From Anaeropeptidivorans aminofermentans (lineage in GTDB: Bacteria > Bacillota > Clostridia > Lachnospirales > UBA5962): a DNA stretch of 64,000 nt. Location of the stretch: positions 2,790,001-2,854,000 of the forward strand of contig NZ_OW711693.1 in assembly GCF_940670685.1 (NCBI RefSeq), in the 5' to 3' direction. The notes under the pieces were generated by a model. That model was given only the letters and a program-made list of their open reading frames with translations. It ran no database searches and was not told where the DNA came from. Shown one piece after another: positions 35,918-43,913 of this stretch. Position 1 is the first letter of the stretch, and each line of letters starts with the position of its first letter. A program made the translations under genes and the position numbers.

Positions 35918-36070
35918 TTGTTACTCCTCCTCATACTGGATATTTTTTGTCATTTTCCAAAAGCCGGTTTATGATTATAGCAGATAAAGCTTAAAAAGGC
36001 TCTGCTTTTACTTTATTTCTTGCTGTTGTAAGCCTCTTTTGCATAGGCAGCATAAAAGTAAATGACTGTA

Positions 36071-36550
36071 TTACAGAGACCCTATTTTATTTATTCCGCT
36101 TATTAGCTCGTCATAGCTTTGTACGCCGGCAATCAGTTCTTTAAATTCATCTTTCATCAGATAACCGGCTATGGTAGCCAGAATCCTTAAATGAGAATTA
36201 TCCTCCTGATCATCTTCAACGGCTAAAACAAAAACATACTTTACAGGTCCTTCTTCGTCACCGGAGCGGTATGTAAATTCCTTGCATCTGATAAACGACA
36301 CGCCTGCCTTTATAACCTCCCTGCATTTTCCATGGGGAATAGCAATAAAATCACCCATATAAGTCGGCCCTAATTCTTCTCTGTCTTCTAAGGATTTTCT
36401 AAAAGCCTCTTTGTCTGATACGACTCCGCTTTCCTCAAATTTATCGGAAATGTACAAAAAAAGCTCTTCCTTATTCTGAAAAGAAGGTTCGTTAAGTAGT
36501 GTAAGCTCTTTTAATAATACATCTCCGATTTGGACCCCCTGATTTTCCAA
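36071..36550 (-). CDS. PTS fructose/mannitol-family EIIA
   Basis: 159 residues. The active histidine is in TYMGDFIAIPHGKCREV. N-terminal DVLLKELTLLNEPSFQNKEE and the mid-protein VSDKEAFRKSLEDREELGPT are typical of PTS EIIA type 2. TTG start at 36550 with AAGGA six bases upstream. The 307-base gap between it and dhaL contains no gene or clear repeat. Confidence 0.93.
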   Translation of the reverse strand: MENQGVQIGDVLLKELTLLNEPSFQNKEELFLYISDKFEESGVVSDKEAFRKSLEDREELGPTYMGDFIAIPHGKCREVIKAGVSFIRCKEFTYRSGDEEGPVKYVFVLAVEDDQEDNSHLRILATIAGYLMKDEFKELIAGVQSYDELISGINKIGSL

Positions 36551-36857
36551 AAAAATCCTTCCCTTCTATTTCGTAAATAATCCCTTGAGCAGGCCTTCAA
36601 ATTAAAATAATTTAAACCTTAAAAGCTGCTCTAAAGTATGCGCATTCTTTTTTGGAATTACCCTGTTTATATTGTATCAAAGCTTATAATATATAGATAC
36701 CCTCCAAAAAGCCCGTTTTTGCATCTTATTTGTTATAATCGTATATTTTTAGTGTTTATAAGGATAGGGAACCGTAACTTATCATAATTAATTTTATATC
36801 TTTGTTCATATTATCTGATTATTATATAATTTTAATCTTTAAATTAGAGCTTATATG

Positions 36858-37496
36858 TTAATTTTGCTCATGATTCAGTTTTTGCAAGGAGTCTGCGATA
36901 GAAGTTATAATTAAATAGCTGCTGGTGGCCCCTGCATCAAGTACCCCTCTGGAGCGTTCTCCGAGCCTGCTTGCTCTGCCTATTTTAGCAATCATATTTT
37001 CTGTAGACTTCCAGCCTTCTTCCGCACCTTTTTTTAATTCCTCAAGCGCCTGGTTAAAACCTTTTCCTTCTTTTAAGGCCTTTCTGTATGCATCTTTGGC
37101 AGGAAAGAGCGTATCCAGCAATGTTTTATCCCCCTGCTTTGCATTTCCTATCTCCTGAACGCCTGCAATGGCACTTTCAAGCATTTCAGCAAATGCTTCT
37201 CCATCTATTTCTTCAGGAGCCGCAATGGAAAGCTCTTCAAAAAACACGCCGTACAAAGGGCCCATAGAGCCTCCGATATCCTCCTGTAAAGTTTCAGAAA
37301 GAATATCAAATCCTTCGGATAAGGAAAAGCTTTTGCCTTCAAGTCTATTTTGGCACATTGTAAAGCCTTTATTCATGTTTATCCCATGGTCTCCGTCACC
37401 TATTTTTCCGTCAATTTCGCTGAGAAAATCTTTATTATCCTGAATAATCTTTATTAAATTAAGAACCACCGTACCAGCAGCTTCATTTTTCACCAT
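36858..37496 (-). CDS. dhaL: DhaL-type kinase subunit (ADP/ATP-binding)
   Basis: 212 residues. The Mg-nucleotide motif is IGDGDHGINMNKGF, followed by GGSMGPLYGVFFEEL and LDAGATSSYLI. DhaL carries the nucleotide used to phosphorylate the substrate held by DhaK. In PTS-linked systems DhaM re-phosphorylates it; no dhaM is present, so it may use ATP directly. Given the surrounding isomerases and aldolase, the substrate may be a longer ketose than dihydroxyacetone, for example a tetrulose. Confidence 0.9.
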   Translation of the reverse strand: MVKNEAAGTVVLNLIKIIQDNKDFLSEIDGKIGDGDHGINMNKGFTMCQNRLEGKSFSLSEGFDILSETLQEDIGGSMGPLYGVFFEELSIAAPEEIDGEAFAEMLESAIAGVQEIGNAKQGDKTLLDTLFPAKDAYRKALKEGKGFNQALEELKKGAEEGWKSTENMIAKIGRASRLGERSRGVLDAGATSSYLIITSIADSLQKLNHEQN

Positions 37497-37734
37497 ATTG
37501 TCATCTCTCCTATAACAGAATTATTTATATATGAACTATTTTAAAACAGACGAAAGCACAGCTATCCTTATGAAACTTTAAAGCTTAATAAGGTATCCCA
37601 GCTGAAGCTTAAGTCTGTTTTATATATTGTGGGTTTGAAAATCGTTTTTCTATTATATTGTAATGTTCCTTAAAAAGCTTAATATCTCTGTGGATTTCAG
37701 CTCAAAGTTTTTAAGGGTACTCAAAGCTTATTTG

Positions 37735-38733
37735 CTATAGCTGCTTTAAGCCTACGCTGTCTGCAGGCATATCAATACATTCCTTTAATTCATCATCAAG
37801 CTTCATCATGGTAAGGGTAACGCCTTTCATCTCAAGAGAGGTAAAGTAATTTCCCACATAAGCCTTATATACGGAAATGCCTTTCTCTTTAAGGATATCC
37901 GCTACCTTGCTGTAAACGATATACTGTTCTAAAACAGGGGTCGCTCCCAAGCCTGACAGCAAAACCACCACTTCATCATTTTTTTCAAAAGGAAGGTCGG
38001 GAATAATAATATTCAGCATTTCCTTTGCTATTTCATCGGCATTTTTAAGCTTCTCAACTTTTACCCCCGGTTCTCCGTGGTGGCCTATACCAATTTCCAT
38101 GGTGCCGTCTTCTATGGTAAAATTCGGATGGCCTACGGCAGGGATAGTACAAGGTGCAACCCCTACGCCAACAGACCTTGTATTATCGATAGCCTTTTGC
38201 GCAGCGGCAATGACTTCATCAAGGTTAGCGCCCATGGAAGCCTTGGCTCCGCCTACCTTCCACATAAGGACCTCTCCTGCAACCCCTCTTCTTTTTTCTA
38301 TTTCAGTTTTTGGGGCGGAAGCACAGTCATCATTTGCGACTACGGTTTTTACGGTAATGCCTAATTTTTCCGCTCTGCGTATAGCCATTTTTACATTCAT
38401 ATTGTCTCCGGCGTAGTTACCGTAAAGACAGGCCACGCCTTTTCCTGAATTGGCTTCTACCATGGCGTTTAAAAAGGATTTTGCCGTAGGAGAAGAAAAT
38501 ATCTGGCCTACAGCCACAGCATCACACATATTTTTCCCTATGTATCCGATAAAGGCAGGCTTGTGGCCGGAGCCGCCCCCCGTTACGATACCTACCTTTT
38601 CAGGAACCGGCGCATTAACATATTTAAGCACTTTATCATCTTCCGCAGCCTGAACGATATCTTTATTCGCCTTAACAAAACCTTTCAGCATATCCTCAAC
38701 TACATAATCCGGATCGTTTATAATCTGATTCAT
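37735..38733 (-). CDS. dhaK: DhaK-type kinase subunit (substrate-binding)
   Basis: 332 residues from ATG 38733, which has AAGGAG at good spacing; the frame opens at a TTG at 38751. GGGSGHKPAFIGYIGKNMCD is the DhaK signature, but with Lys where E. coli DhaK has Glu in GGGSGHEP. The histidine that forms the hemiaminal with the ketose is in GIGHHGEPGVKVEK. The pair DhaK-DhaL with sugar isomerases resembles the erythrulose kinase systems, but sequence alone does not settle the substrate. 238 bases separate it from dhaL. Confidence 0.9.
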   Translation of the reverse strand: MNQIINDPDYVVEDMLKGFVKANKDIVQAAEDDKVLKYVNAPVPEKVGIVTGGGSGHKPAFIGYIGKNMCDAVAVGQIFSSPTAKSFLNAMVEANSGKGVACLYGNYAGDNMNVKMAIRRAEKLGITVKTVVANDDCASAPKTEIEKRRGVAGEVLMWKVGGAKASMGANLDEVIAAAQKAIDNTRSVGVGVAPCTIPAVGHPNFTIEDGTMEIGIGHHGEPGVKVEKLKNADEIAKEMLNIIIPDLPFEKNDEVVVLLSGLGATPVLEQYIVYSKVADILKEKGISVYKAYVGNYFTSLEMKGVTLTMMKLDDELKECIDMPADSVGLKQL

Positions 38734-38928
38734 TTTTATCTCCTTCCCCAAATACAGTGAACTTAAGCCGTCGATTTATAGCAACTGAATAAAATATACG
38801 GTAAAATTTTTATAAAAAAGTAATAAAAACCTATCTATAGTAAAATATTTTTTTATATTAATGAAATAACGTAAGAACTTGTTCTAAGGATTATTTCACT
38901 CAGTCTATTGCTGTAAAATGCTCTGCCT

Positions 38929-39384
38929 TTAGGATTTGTGATACTCTCTGTCAATTTCTTTGATTCTTTCCACCTTAGGTCCGGAGCCGCCGCCTTCGAA
39001 ATTACAGGAAAGCCAAATGTCCACAAGATACTTGGCAAGCTCTACCCCTATTACTCTTTCGCCCATACACATAATCTGGGCGTCATTGCTTTTACGGGAG
39101 CGCTCTGTAGAAAAGGGGTCGTGGCATACAGCCGCCCTTATGCCGGGAACCTTATTAGCCGTCATGGACATACCGATGCCCGTTCCGCACATAAGAATCC
39201 CTCTTTCAAATTCTCCCCTGGATATGGCTTCTGCAACTTCCTTTGCAACATTTGGATAGAGAACGGCTTCGCCTTGGTTGGCGCCGAAATCGATAATTTC
39301 AATGTCTTCTCTTTTTTCTAAATGCTTCATTATTTCTATTTTAAGCTTGTATGCCGCTTCGTCGCAGCCTATCGCTATTTTCAT
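38929..39384 (-). CDS. RpiB/LacAB-family sugar-phosphate isomerase
   Basis: 151 residues. The catalytic cysteine lies in ILMCGTGIGMSMTANKVPGIRAAVCHD. The N-terminal motif is GCDEAAYKLK where ribose-5-phosphate isomerase B normally has GCDHAGYELK, so the histidine and glycine of that loop are replaced. Family members act on ribose-5-P, allose-6-P, galactose-6-P or tetrulose phosphates. AGGAGG before the ATG; 17 bases after the epimerase gene. Confidence 0.88.
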   Translation of the reverse strand: MKIAIGCDEAAYKLKIEIMKHLEKREDIEIIDFGANQGEAVLYPNVAKEVAEAISRGEFERGILMCGTGIGMSMTANKVPGIRAAVCHDPFSTERSRKSNDAQIMCMGERVIGVELAKYLVDIWLSCNFEGGGSGPKVERIKEIDREYHKS

Positions 39385-39400
39385 AATTGTACCTCCTAAG

Positions 39401-40258
39401 CTACAGGGCTTCCGCTATGGCCTTTAAATTCTTTAAGCCCTCTATTGCAAGCTCTTCGCCTGTATCTGCAAACTTTCTCCAAATTGCGCAGTTTCCTGCA
39501 AGTTCTTCAAAGCTTGGGTCAAAGGATTCGATTACCAAGGGGCCGTCGTATCCTACTTCCTTCACTGCAAGGAAAAATTCTTCAAAGGGCACAAGGCCTG
39601 TACCGGGAATGCCTCTGTCGTTTTCATTTACATGAATATAGCCCAAATATTCTTTTCCGCAGGTTAATACGGCACCCCGGAAGCTTTTTTCTTCCCTTAT
39701 CATATGGAAGCAGTCAAGATGCACCTTTATATTGCCCGTTCCTACATCTTTACAGAATTTCACGGCATCTTCCGCTATATTTAAAAAGAAGGTTTCAAAG
39801 CGGTTTACACATTCTACGCAGATGGTAACATTTCCCGTTTCCTTAGCATAATTACCCACTTCACGCATGCTTTCTATACCCCACTGCCACTCCTCTGCTG
39901 TCCGGGGCTTTTTGGTAATATAGCCCCATGCGGCATAGTTTACACCCCCAAGAATAGGAGAGCCTAAGTAATTGCAGATATCCACGCATTTTTTTATAGC
40001 GGCTACAGCGGTCCTCCTGATTTCAGGGTCGGGTGAAATGGGGTTTGTGCTTTCCGTAAGGGTCGTAGTACATACACATTCAATCCCTACTCTTTCTAAT
40101 TCTTCCTTTACAAGTTCCGCAGGAAATGTGTATGGATTGGATATGGCAAAATCAACGACTTCAAAGCCTAATTCCTTTGCCTTAGCGATAATCCATAAAT
40201 CCTTTTGGCTGAAACTTTCCGTCCAAATAAAGCTATCTACTCCAAATTTAAAATTCAT
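39401..40258 (-). CDS. Ketose 3-epimerase-like TIM-barrel protein
   Basis: 285 residues of the AP endonuclease 2-like/xylose isomerase-like TIM barrel superfamily, closest by pattern to D-tagatose/D-psicose 3-epimerases. Metal ligands are visible: Glu in VECVNRFETFFLN, Asp in KVHLDCFHM, His in YLGYIHVNENDRGIPGTG and Glu in PLVIESFDPSF. The segment AAWGY (residues about 108-112) lines the substrate pocket in relatives. It may epimerise or isomerise a free ketose or its phosphate. It sits between the RpiB and HAD genes, 17-20 bases from each. Confidence 0.85.
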   Translation of the reverse strand: MNFKFGVDSFIWTESFSQKDLWIIAKAKELGFEVVDFAISNPYTFPAELVKEELERVGIECVCTTTLTESTNPISPDPEIRRTAVAAIKKCVDICNYLGSPILGGVNYAAWGYITKKPRTAEEWQWGIESMREVGNYAKETGNVTICVECVNRFETFFLNIAEDAVKFCKDVGTGNIKVHLDCFHMIREEKSFRGAVLTCGKEYLGYIHVNENDRGIPGTGLVPFEEFFLAVKEVGYDGPLVIESFDPSFEELAGNCAIWRKFADTGEELAIEGLKNLKAIAEAL

Positions 40259-40278
40259 AGCGCTCCGCCTTTCTTATA

Positions 40279-40932
40279 TTAAAATAAATCCAAAATATCT
40301 TCTGCTTTTTCAACAATATAGACAGCACCCTTTTCAGAAAGCTCTGTACGGCCCCTAAAGCCCCATAAAACCCCTGCCGTATCCATATTTGCGTTTTTTC
40401 CCGTTTGAATATCTGTTCCCGAATCGCCTATGTAAATGATTTCAGAAACAGGCAAATCCATTTTCTCTGCGATTTCAAGGGCGGAGACAGGGTTAGGCTT
40501 TTTGGGGATATTCTCCCGCTCTCCGATAATATCTACAAAGGGGATTTCAGGAAAGTTAAGCCTTATCAGATGATTGGTATAGTCTGTTCTCTTATTGGAA
40601 TTCACCCCGATTTTAATGCCCTTTTCCTTAAGTCTTAAAAGTAATTCTGAAATCCCTTCATAAGGCCTTGTTTTATCGGTATATTTTCTGTCATAGGTAT
40701 TTAAGAATAGCCGCAATGCTTCATCAAGGAGCTTTTCACTTTGCACTCCTTCGGGAAGACTCTGTTCCAGAAGATTACGGAAGCCTCTGCCTATTTTAAG
40801 CTTGTAGGCTTCATAAGAATGGATAGGATACCCGTAGTAGGTCAAAACCTCGTTTACGCTGTCTGAAAGGTCTTCGATGGTGTTAAGAAGCGTACCGTCA
40901 AGGTCAAATATGACCCCTTTATACTTTCCCAT
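40279..40932 (-). CDS. HAD-family phosphatase (phosphoglycolate phosphatase-like)
   Basis: 217 residues. Motif I is FDLDGTLLNTIEDL, motif II VNSNKRTDY, motif III KKPNPVSALE with GDSGTDIQTGKNA. The cap domain is of the C1 type. Typical activities are removal of phosphate from phosphoglycolate or sugar phosphates. In this cluster it could recycle a dead-end phosphate. First gene after the cluster-internal terminator at 41069. Confidence 0.88.
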   Translation of the reverse strand: MGKYKGVIFDLDGTLLNTIEDLSDSVNEVLTYYGYPIHSYEAYKLKIGRGFRNLLEQSLPEGVQSEKLLDEALRLFLNTYDRKYTDKTRPYEGISELLLRLKEKGIKIGVNSNKRTDYTNHLIRLNFPEIPFVDIIGERENIPKKPNPVSALEIAEKMDLPVSEIIYIGDSGTDIQTGKNANMDTAGVLWGFRGRTELSEKGAVYIVEKAEDILDLF

Positions 40933-40957
40933 ATATTCCTCCTTCTTATCTTAATTG

Positions 40958-41062
40958 AGAATGAAATCGGGATTTGCTTTACAAATCCAAACCGCCGCTC
41001 ACTAGGCTCAGGAAGTATCTTTTTACATAGCTGCCCTGTGAGCTAAGTACATGCCTTTTCAT
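40958..41062 (-). repeat. Repeat R3, inverted copy
   Basis: On the minus strand: GGCATGTACTTAGCTCACAG, ACTTCCTGAGCCTAG and GGTTTGGATTTGTAAAGC, the R3 landmarks in order. Confidence 0.5.
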
Positions 41063-41068
41063 AATGGC

Positions 41069-41101
41069 AAAAGAGCCTTCGCTAATTAGCGAAGGCTCTT
41101 C
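41069..41101 (-). terminator. Terminator after the cupin gene
   Basis: Perfect stem AAGAGCCTTCGCTAA / TTAGCGAAGGCTCTT with a T-rich tail on the minus strand, 28 bases after the cupin stop codon. It separates the aldolase-cupin part of the cluster from the HAD-to-EIIC part. Confidence 0.85.
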
Positions 41102-41128
41102 GTTTCTCTTAGCATTACATCATCTTTT

Positions 41129-42046
41129 TTATAATTCTGTAATTGCAAAGACTACTTTAATAGGTTTGTTTTCAAAATTCACAAGCTGATATTTTGTTCC
41201 CGCAGGTAAAAAGAAGGAATCTTCCGGATTTAGGATGAAGCTTTCCTGCAAGTCAACAAGGTTTACTGTTACGGGACCGTCAATACAATATAATGCGCCG
41301 TCTCCTGCATGTACATCCGGATCCGAACAGCGTGGGCCATATCCGCCTGCCGGAAGTATAAACTCACCAAAATGTCCGTAGTCATTGCTTGAAATAAATC
41401 TCATTAACATGGGGTGTTTTGTTCCATGGATATTGTTAAGCTTTTCAAAGTCTCTGATGCCGTATACTGCGCCGTCTCTTCTGGCTTCTTGATGGTCTAC
41501 AGGGGGCCAGCAGCCAATATCGTCTGTGCATCCCTGCCTTGAAATATCATGGATTTTACCTCTCATATCAGGCAAAGTGCTGTTGTTGGCGCCTTTGTAG
41601 TATTTCGTCTCTTCATCTGAAGGGATAACCGCAGGGGGAATTGCTTCGCTCCATGCTTTCGGCGTGATAAAGTATAAAATTCTCGCCTTCTCATTGGAGA
41701 AATTATGGCAGCAATGCCATGCGCCTTCCGGCATCCATAAGCCTTCGCCGCTTTCAAGATATGCAAACTGGCCGTTTCCGCTTCTCTGTAAAACAGGACC
41801 GTTTAAGATATAATAAGTTTCATCTCCCGGGTGTATATCAAGAGGAAGGAAAACACCCCCCGGGCATAATTCATAAATACCAAGCATAAAGGTATCCGTC
41901 GTAACAATCGTAAAAGTATTATCCGATGTAAAGGCATCGTTTGGCGGATATAAAGCCGTTGGATAATCTTGCTTGCGAATAAGCATAGGCCTCTTCTCAT
42001 TGGGAAGGCAGGGGAATTTTTCTAAAATATCTAATAATTTAGGCAT
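41129..42046 (-). CDS. Bicupin protein of unknown function
   Basis: 305 residues with two cupin barrels. The first (residues about 45-150) keeps plausible metal ligands: DIHPGDETYYIL gives His and Glu, and MPEGAWHCCHN the distal His. The second (about 205-305) has HAGDGALYCIDG and LPAGTKYQLVN, lacking the glutamate and distal histidine, so it is probably metal-free. Could be a sugar-phosphate isomerase or lyase, or a lyxose-isomerase-like enzyme; no named family could be assigned. Lies between the aldolase and the HAD gene. Confidence 0.7.
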   Translation of the reverse strand: MPKLLDILEKFPCLPNEKRPMLIRKQDYPTALYPPNDAFTSDNTFTIVTTDTFMLGIYELCPGGVFLPLDIHPGDETYYILNGPVLQRSGNGQFAYLESGEGLWMPEGAWHCCHNFSNEKARILYFITPKAWSEAIPPAVIPSDEETKYYKGANNSTLPDMRGKIHDISRQGCTDDIGCWPPVDHQEARRDGAVYGIRDFEKLNNIHGTKHPMLMRFISSNDYGHFGEFILPAGGYGPRCSDPDVHAGDGALYCIDGPVTVNLVDLQESFILNPEDSFFLPAGTKYQLVNFENKPIKVVFAITEL

Positions 42047-42092
42047 ATAAAATCTCCTTTATACTAATAAATTTAAAAGCGGAACTTACGCT

Positions 42093-42192
42093 TATAGTAA
42101 ATTTCTTATAAAAAAGGGACAAAACCCGATTCACTAAAGAACAAAATTAAGCTTAAATGGTTTTGTTACGGTTTCACTTTAAACTTACTATA
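42093..42192 (-). repeat. Repeat R1, shortened copy (R1f)
   Basis: About 100 bases with good R1 ends (TATAGTAAATTTCTTATAAA and TTTAAACTTACTATA) but most of the central hairpin missing. It fills the gap between aldolase and cupin genes. Confidence 0.7.
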
Positions 42193-42246
42193 GCCCTCAA
42201 TTTTATGTTTACAGTAAAGCTAAGAAAAAAGGATCTGCTTTAGGCT

Positions 42247-43125
42247 TTACTTTCCGTTTTTAAATGCAAGAATTACTTCTTTGGCATAGCTCTTCATGAA
42301 TTTATAAGCTTCTTCCTGTACTTCATGGTAAGCGATTTTGCCTTCTTTTTCTGCAATAAGCTCTCCTACAAATTTCGTCGTTGCTTTTGCCATATAAGAA
42401 TAGTAGTTTATTTTTGAGCATCCTGCGTCAATCGCATTCTGAACCTGTGAGAACTCTACCCCGGAGGCTCCGTGCATAACCACACGGCAATCCTTCGGTA
42501 AAGCCGCTCTAATTTCTTTTACTCTGTCTATATCAAGCACCGGGGGTTCTGCGTATATGCCATGCATCGTGCCGAAGCAAACCGCTAAAGCATCACAGCC
42601 TGTTTCCTCGGCAAATATTTTTGCTTCTTCCGGCTCCGTAAAAAACTTCTTAATATCTTCGTTGGTTAATACTTGAGTTTCAGCGTCAGCGTGGGTATCT
42701 TCTTCTGTTGAAGCCATAACCCCAAGCTCCGCTTCAACTGTTATGCCGGCTGCATGAGCGATTTGAACAAATTTTTTAACCTTTGCGATATTTTCCTCAA
42801 AAGGCAGCGCACTGCAATCATACATAATAGAAGGGAAGCCTGCTTTTATTGCACGAAGCACAAAATTATAATCTGTGCCGTGGTCTAAATGAACACAAAC
42901 AGGTACAGATGCTTCTTTCGCATATTTAATCATTTCAGGGCCGATTCTCTCAATAGGTATCAGGGAGTCATGCACCTCAGCATGGTCAATGATTATAGGG
43001 GTGTTTAACTCCTCAGCTGCCCCTATCACCGCGCGGATTGTCTCTACATTCGGTGTATTGATACAAGGTATGGCGTATCTTTCCCTTTCCGCTATTTCCA
43101 AAATTTCCTTCATGTTTACTAACAT
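42247..43125 (-). CDS. Class II ketose-bisphosphate aldolase family protein
   Basis: 292 residues, zinc-dependent aldolase of the fructose/tagatose-bisphosphate type. VCVHLDHGTD carries the catalytic Asp and zinc His, VEAELGVMAS the second region, ALAVCFGTMHGIY the next zinc His, and CRVVMHGASGVE the third. NYYSYMAKAT follows instead of the usual KINVATD. Expected to cleave a ketose mono- or bisphosphate into DHAP and an aldehyde. First enzyme gene downstream of the regulator; GGAGG seven bases before its ATG. Confidence 0.9.
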   Translation of the reverse strand: MLVNMKEILEIAERERYAIPCINTPNVETIRAVIGAAEELNTPIIIDHAEVHDSLIPIERIGPEMIKYAKEASVPVCVHLDHGTDYNFVLRAIKAGFPSIMYDCSALPFEENIAKVKKFVQIAHAAGITVEAELGVMASTEEDTHADAETQVLTNEDIKKFFTEPEEAKIFAEETGCDALAVCFGTMHGIYAEPPVLDIDRVKEIRAALPKDCRVVMHGASGVEFSQVQNAIDAGCSKINYYSYMAKATTKFVGELIAEKEGKIAYHEVQEEAYKFMKSYAKEVILAFKNGK

Positions 43126-43261
43126 TTCACGTCCTCCTTTTGTTGAAAATGTATGTTAACTTAGAATAATCTATTGTTCATATCCATCATAACGGATTTA
43201 AAACATCAAGTATATAGACCATAATTTCATGTTTTGCACAGTATTTTTTTATTTCGGACAA

Positions 43262-43369
43262 TTAATGAATTTATAGCATATCGTAGGTTTCTCATAAAGA
43301 AGGAACGGAAACTGATTCCCTATGGATTCAAAAATACGGATTTTCTTTTGAAGATAAATCCCTATTTGT
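43262..43369 (-). repeat. Partial R1 copy
   Basis: Contains reverse-orientation R1 pieces (TTTCTCATAAAGAAGGAAC, ATGGATTCAAAAATACGGAT) ending directly against the next R1/R6 composite. Confidence 0.5.
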
Positions 43370-43567
43370 TATAGTAAATTTCTTATAAAGAAGGAACAAA
43401 AACCGATTCACTACGGATTCAGCGTTACCAAACAAAAAACATGTGTGATAACCATAAGAAATCCTCACTTAAAAAAGATTTGCAGGCTTACGCCTGCATC
43501 CTTTTCCAAGTTCGCGCAGTATAAAAATACGGATTTCTTCCGGAAACATAGTGAAATTGCCTTCTTT
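43370..43567 (-). repeat. R1 carrying an R6 insertion, second copy
   Basis: Very close to 11178-11374 along its full length: same R1 end, same R6 core (ACCATAAGAAATCCTCACTT, TTGCAGGCTTACGCCTGCAT, AAGTTCGCGCAGTATAAAAA) and the same resumption of R1 (ACGGATTTCTTCCGGAAAC). Confidence 0.7.
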
Positions 43568-43638
43568 GTATAAATAAACTTAAAAAATGAGATGCTTCAT
43601 TATAAATACAGAAAAAGCTCATGGCTTTTAAGGTTTAA

Positions 43639-43849
43639 AAATAGTTTAATTACAGTAACAAAAATCGTATATTTTATACTTAGTGAACCCGAAAACACTT
43701 ACAGGGAAGCTAGATGAACGTTCCCTTATAGTCAACAAAGCTCTTTTTATTTTTGTTGACTTTGAATGGTTTAATATAGGCGTTTCTACTATATTAAGCT
43801 GTTTATGAAAATAGGTTTTTGTTCCTGCCTTAAAGCTGTTTCACTATAT
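43639..43849 (+). repeat. Repeat R5 interrupted by an 89-base insertion
   Basis: R5 runs from AATAGTTTAATTACAGTAAC to CGTATATTTT, is broken at about 43675-43763 by foreign sequence that ends in a hairpin (TATAGTCAACAAA / TTTGTTGACT), then resumes GAATGGTTTAATATAGGCG and ends GTTTCACTATATA. Confidence 0.65.
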
Positions 43850-43867
43850 ATGCCTTTTCTCAGGACA

Positions 43868-43908
43868 GCAAAAAAGCACCAGGCAGATTAAACCGCCTGA
43901 TGCTTTTA
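43868..43908 (-). terminator. Terminator of the regulator gene
   Basis: Stem AAGCATCAGGCGG / CTGCCTGGTGCTT (minus strand) with a T run, immediately after the stop codon of the PRD regulator. Confidence 0.8.
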
Positions 43909-43913
43909 ATAAT

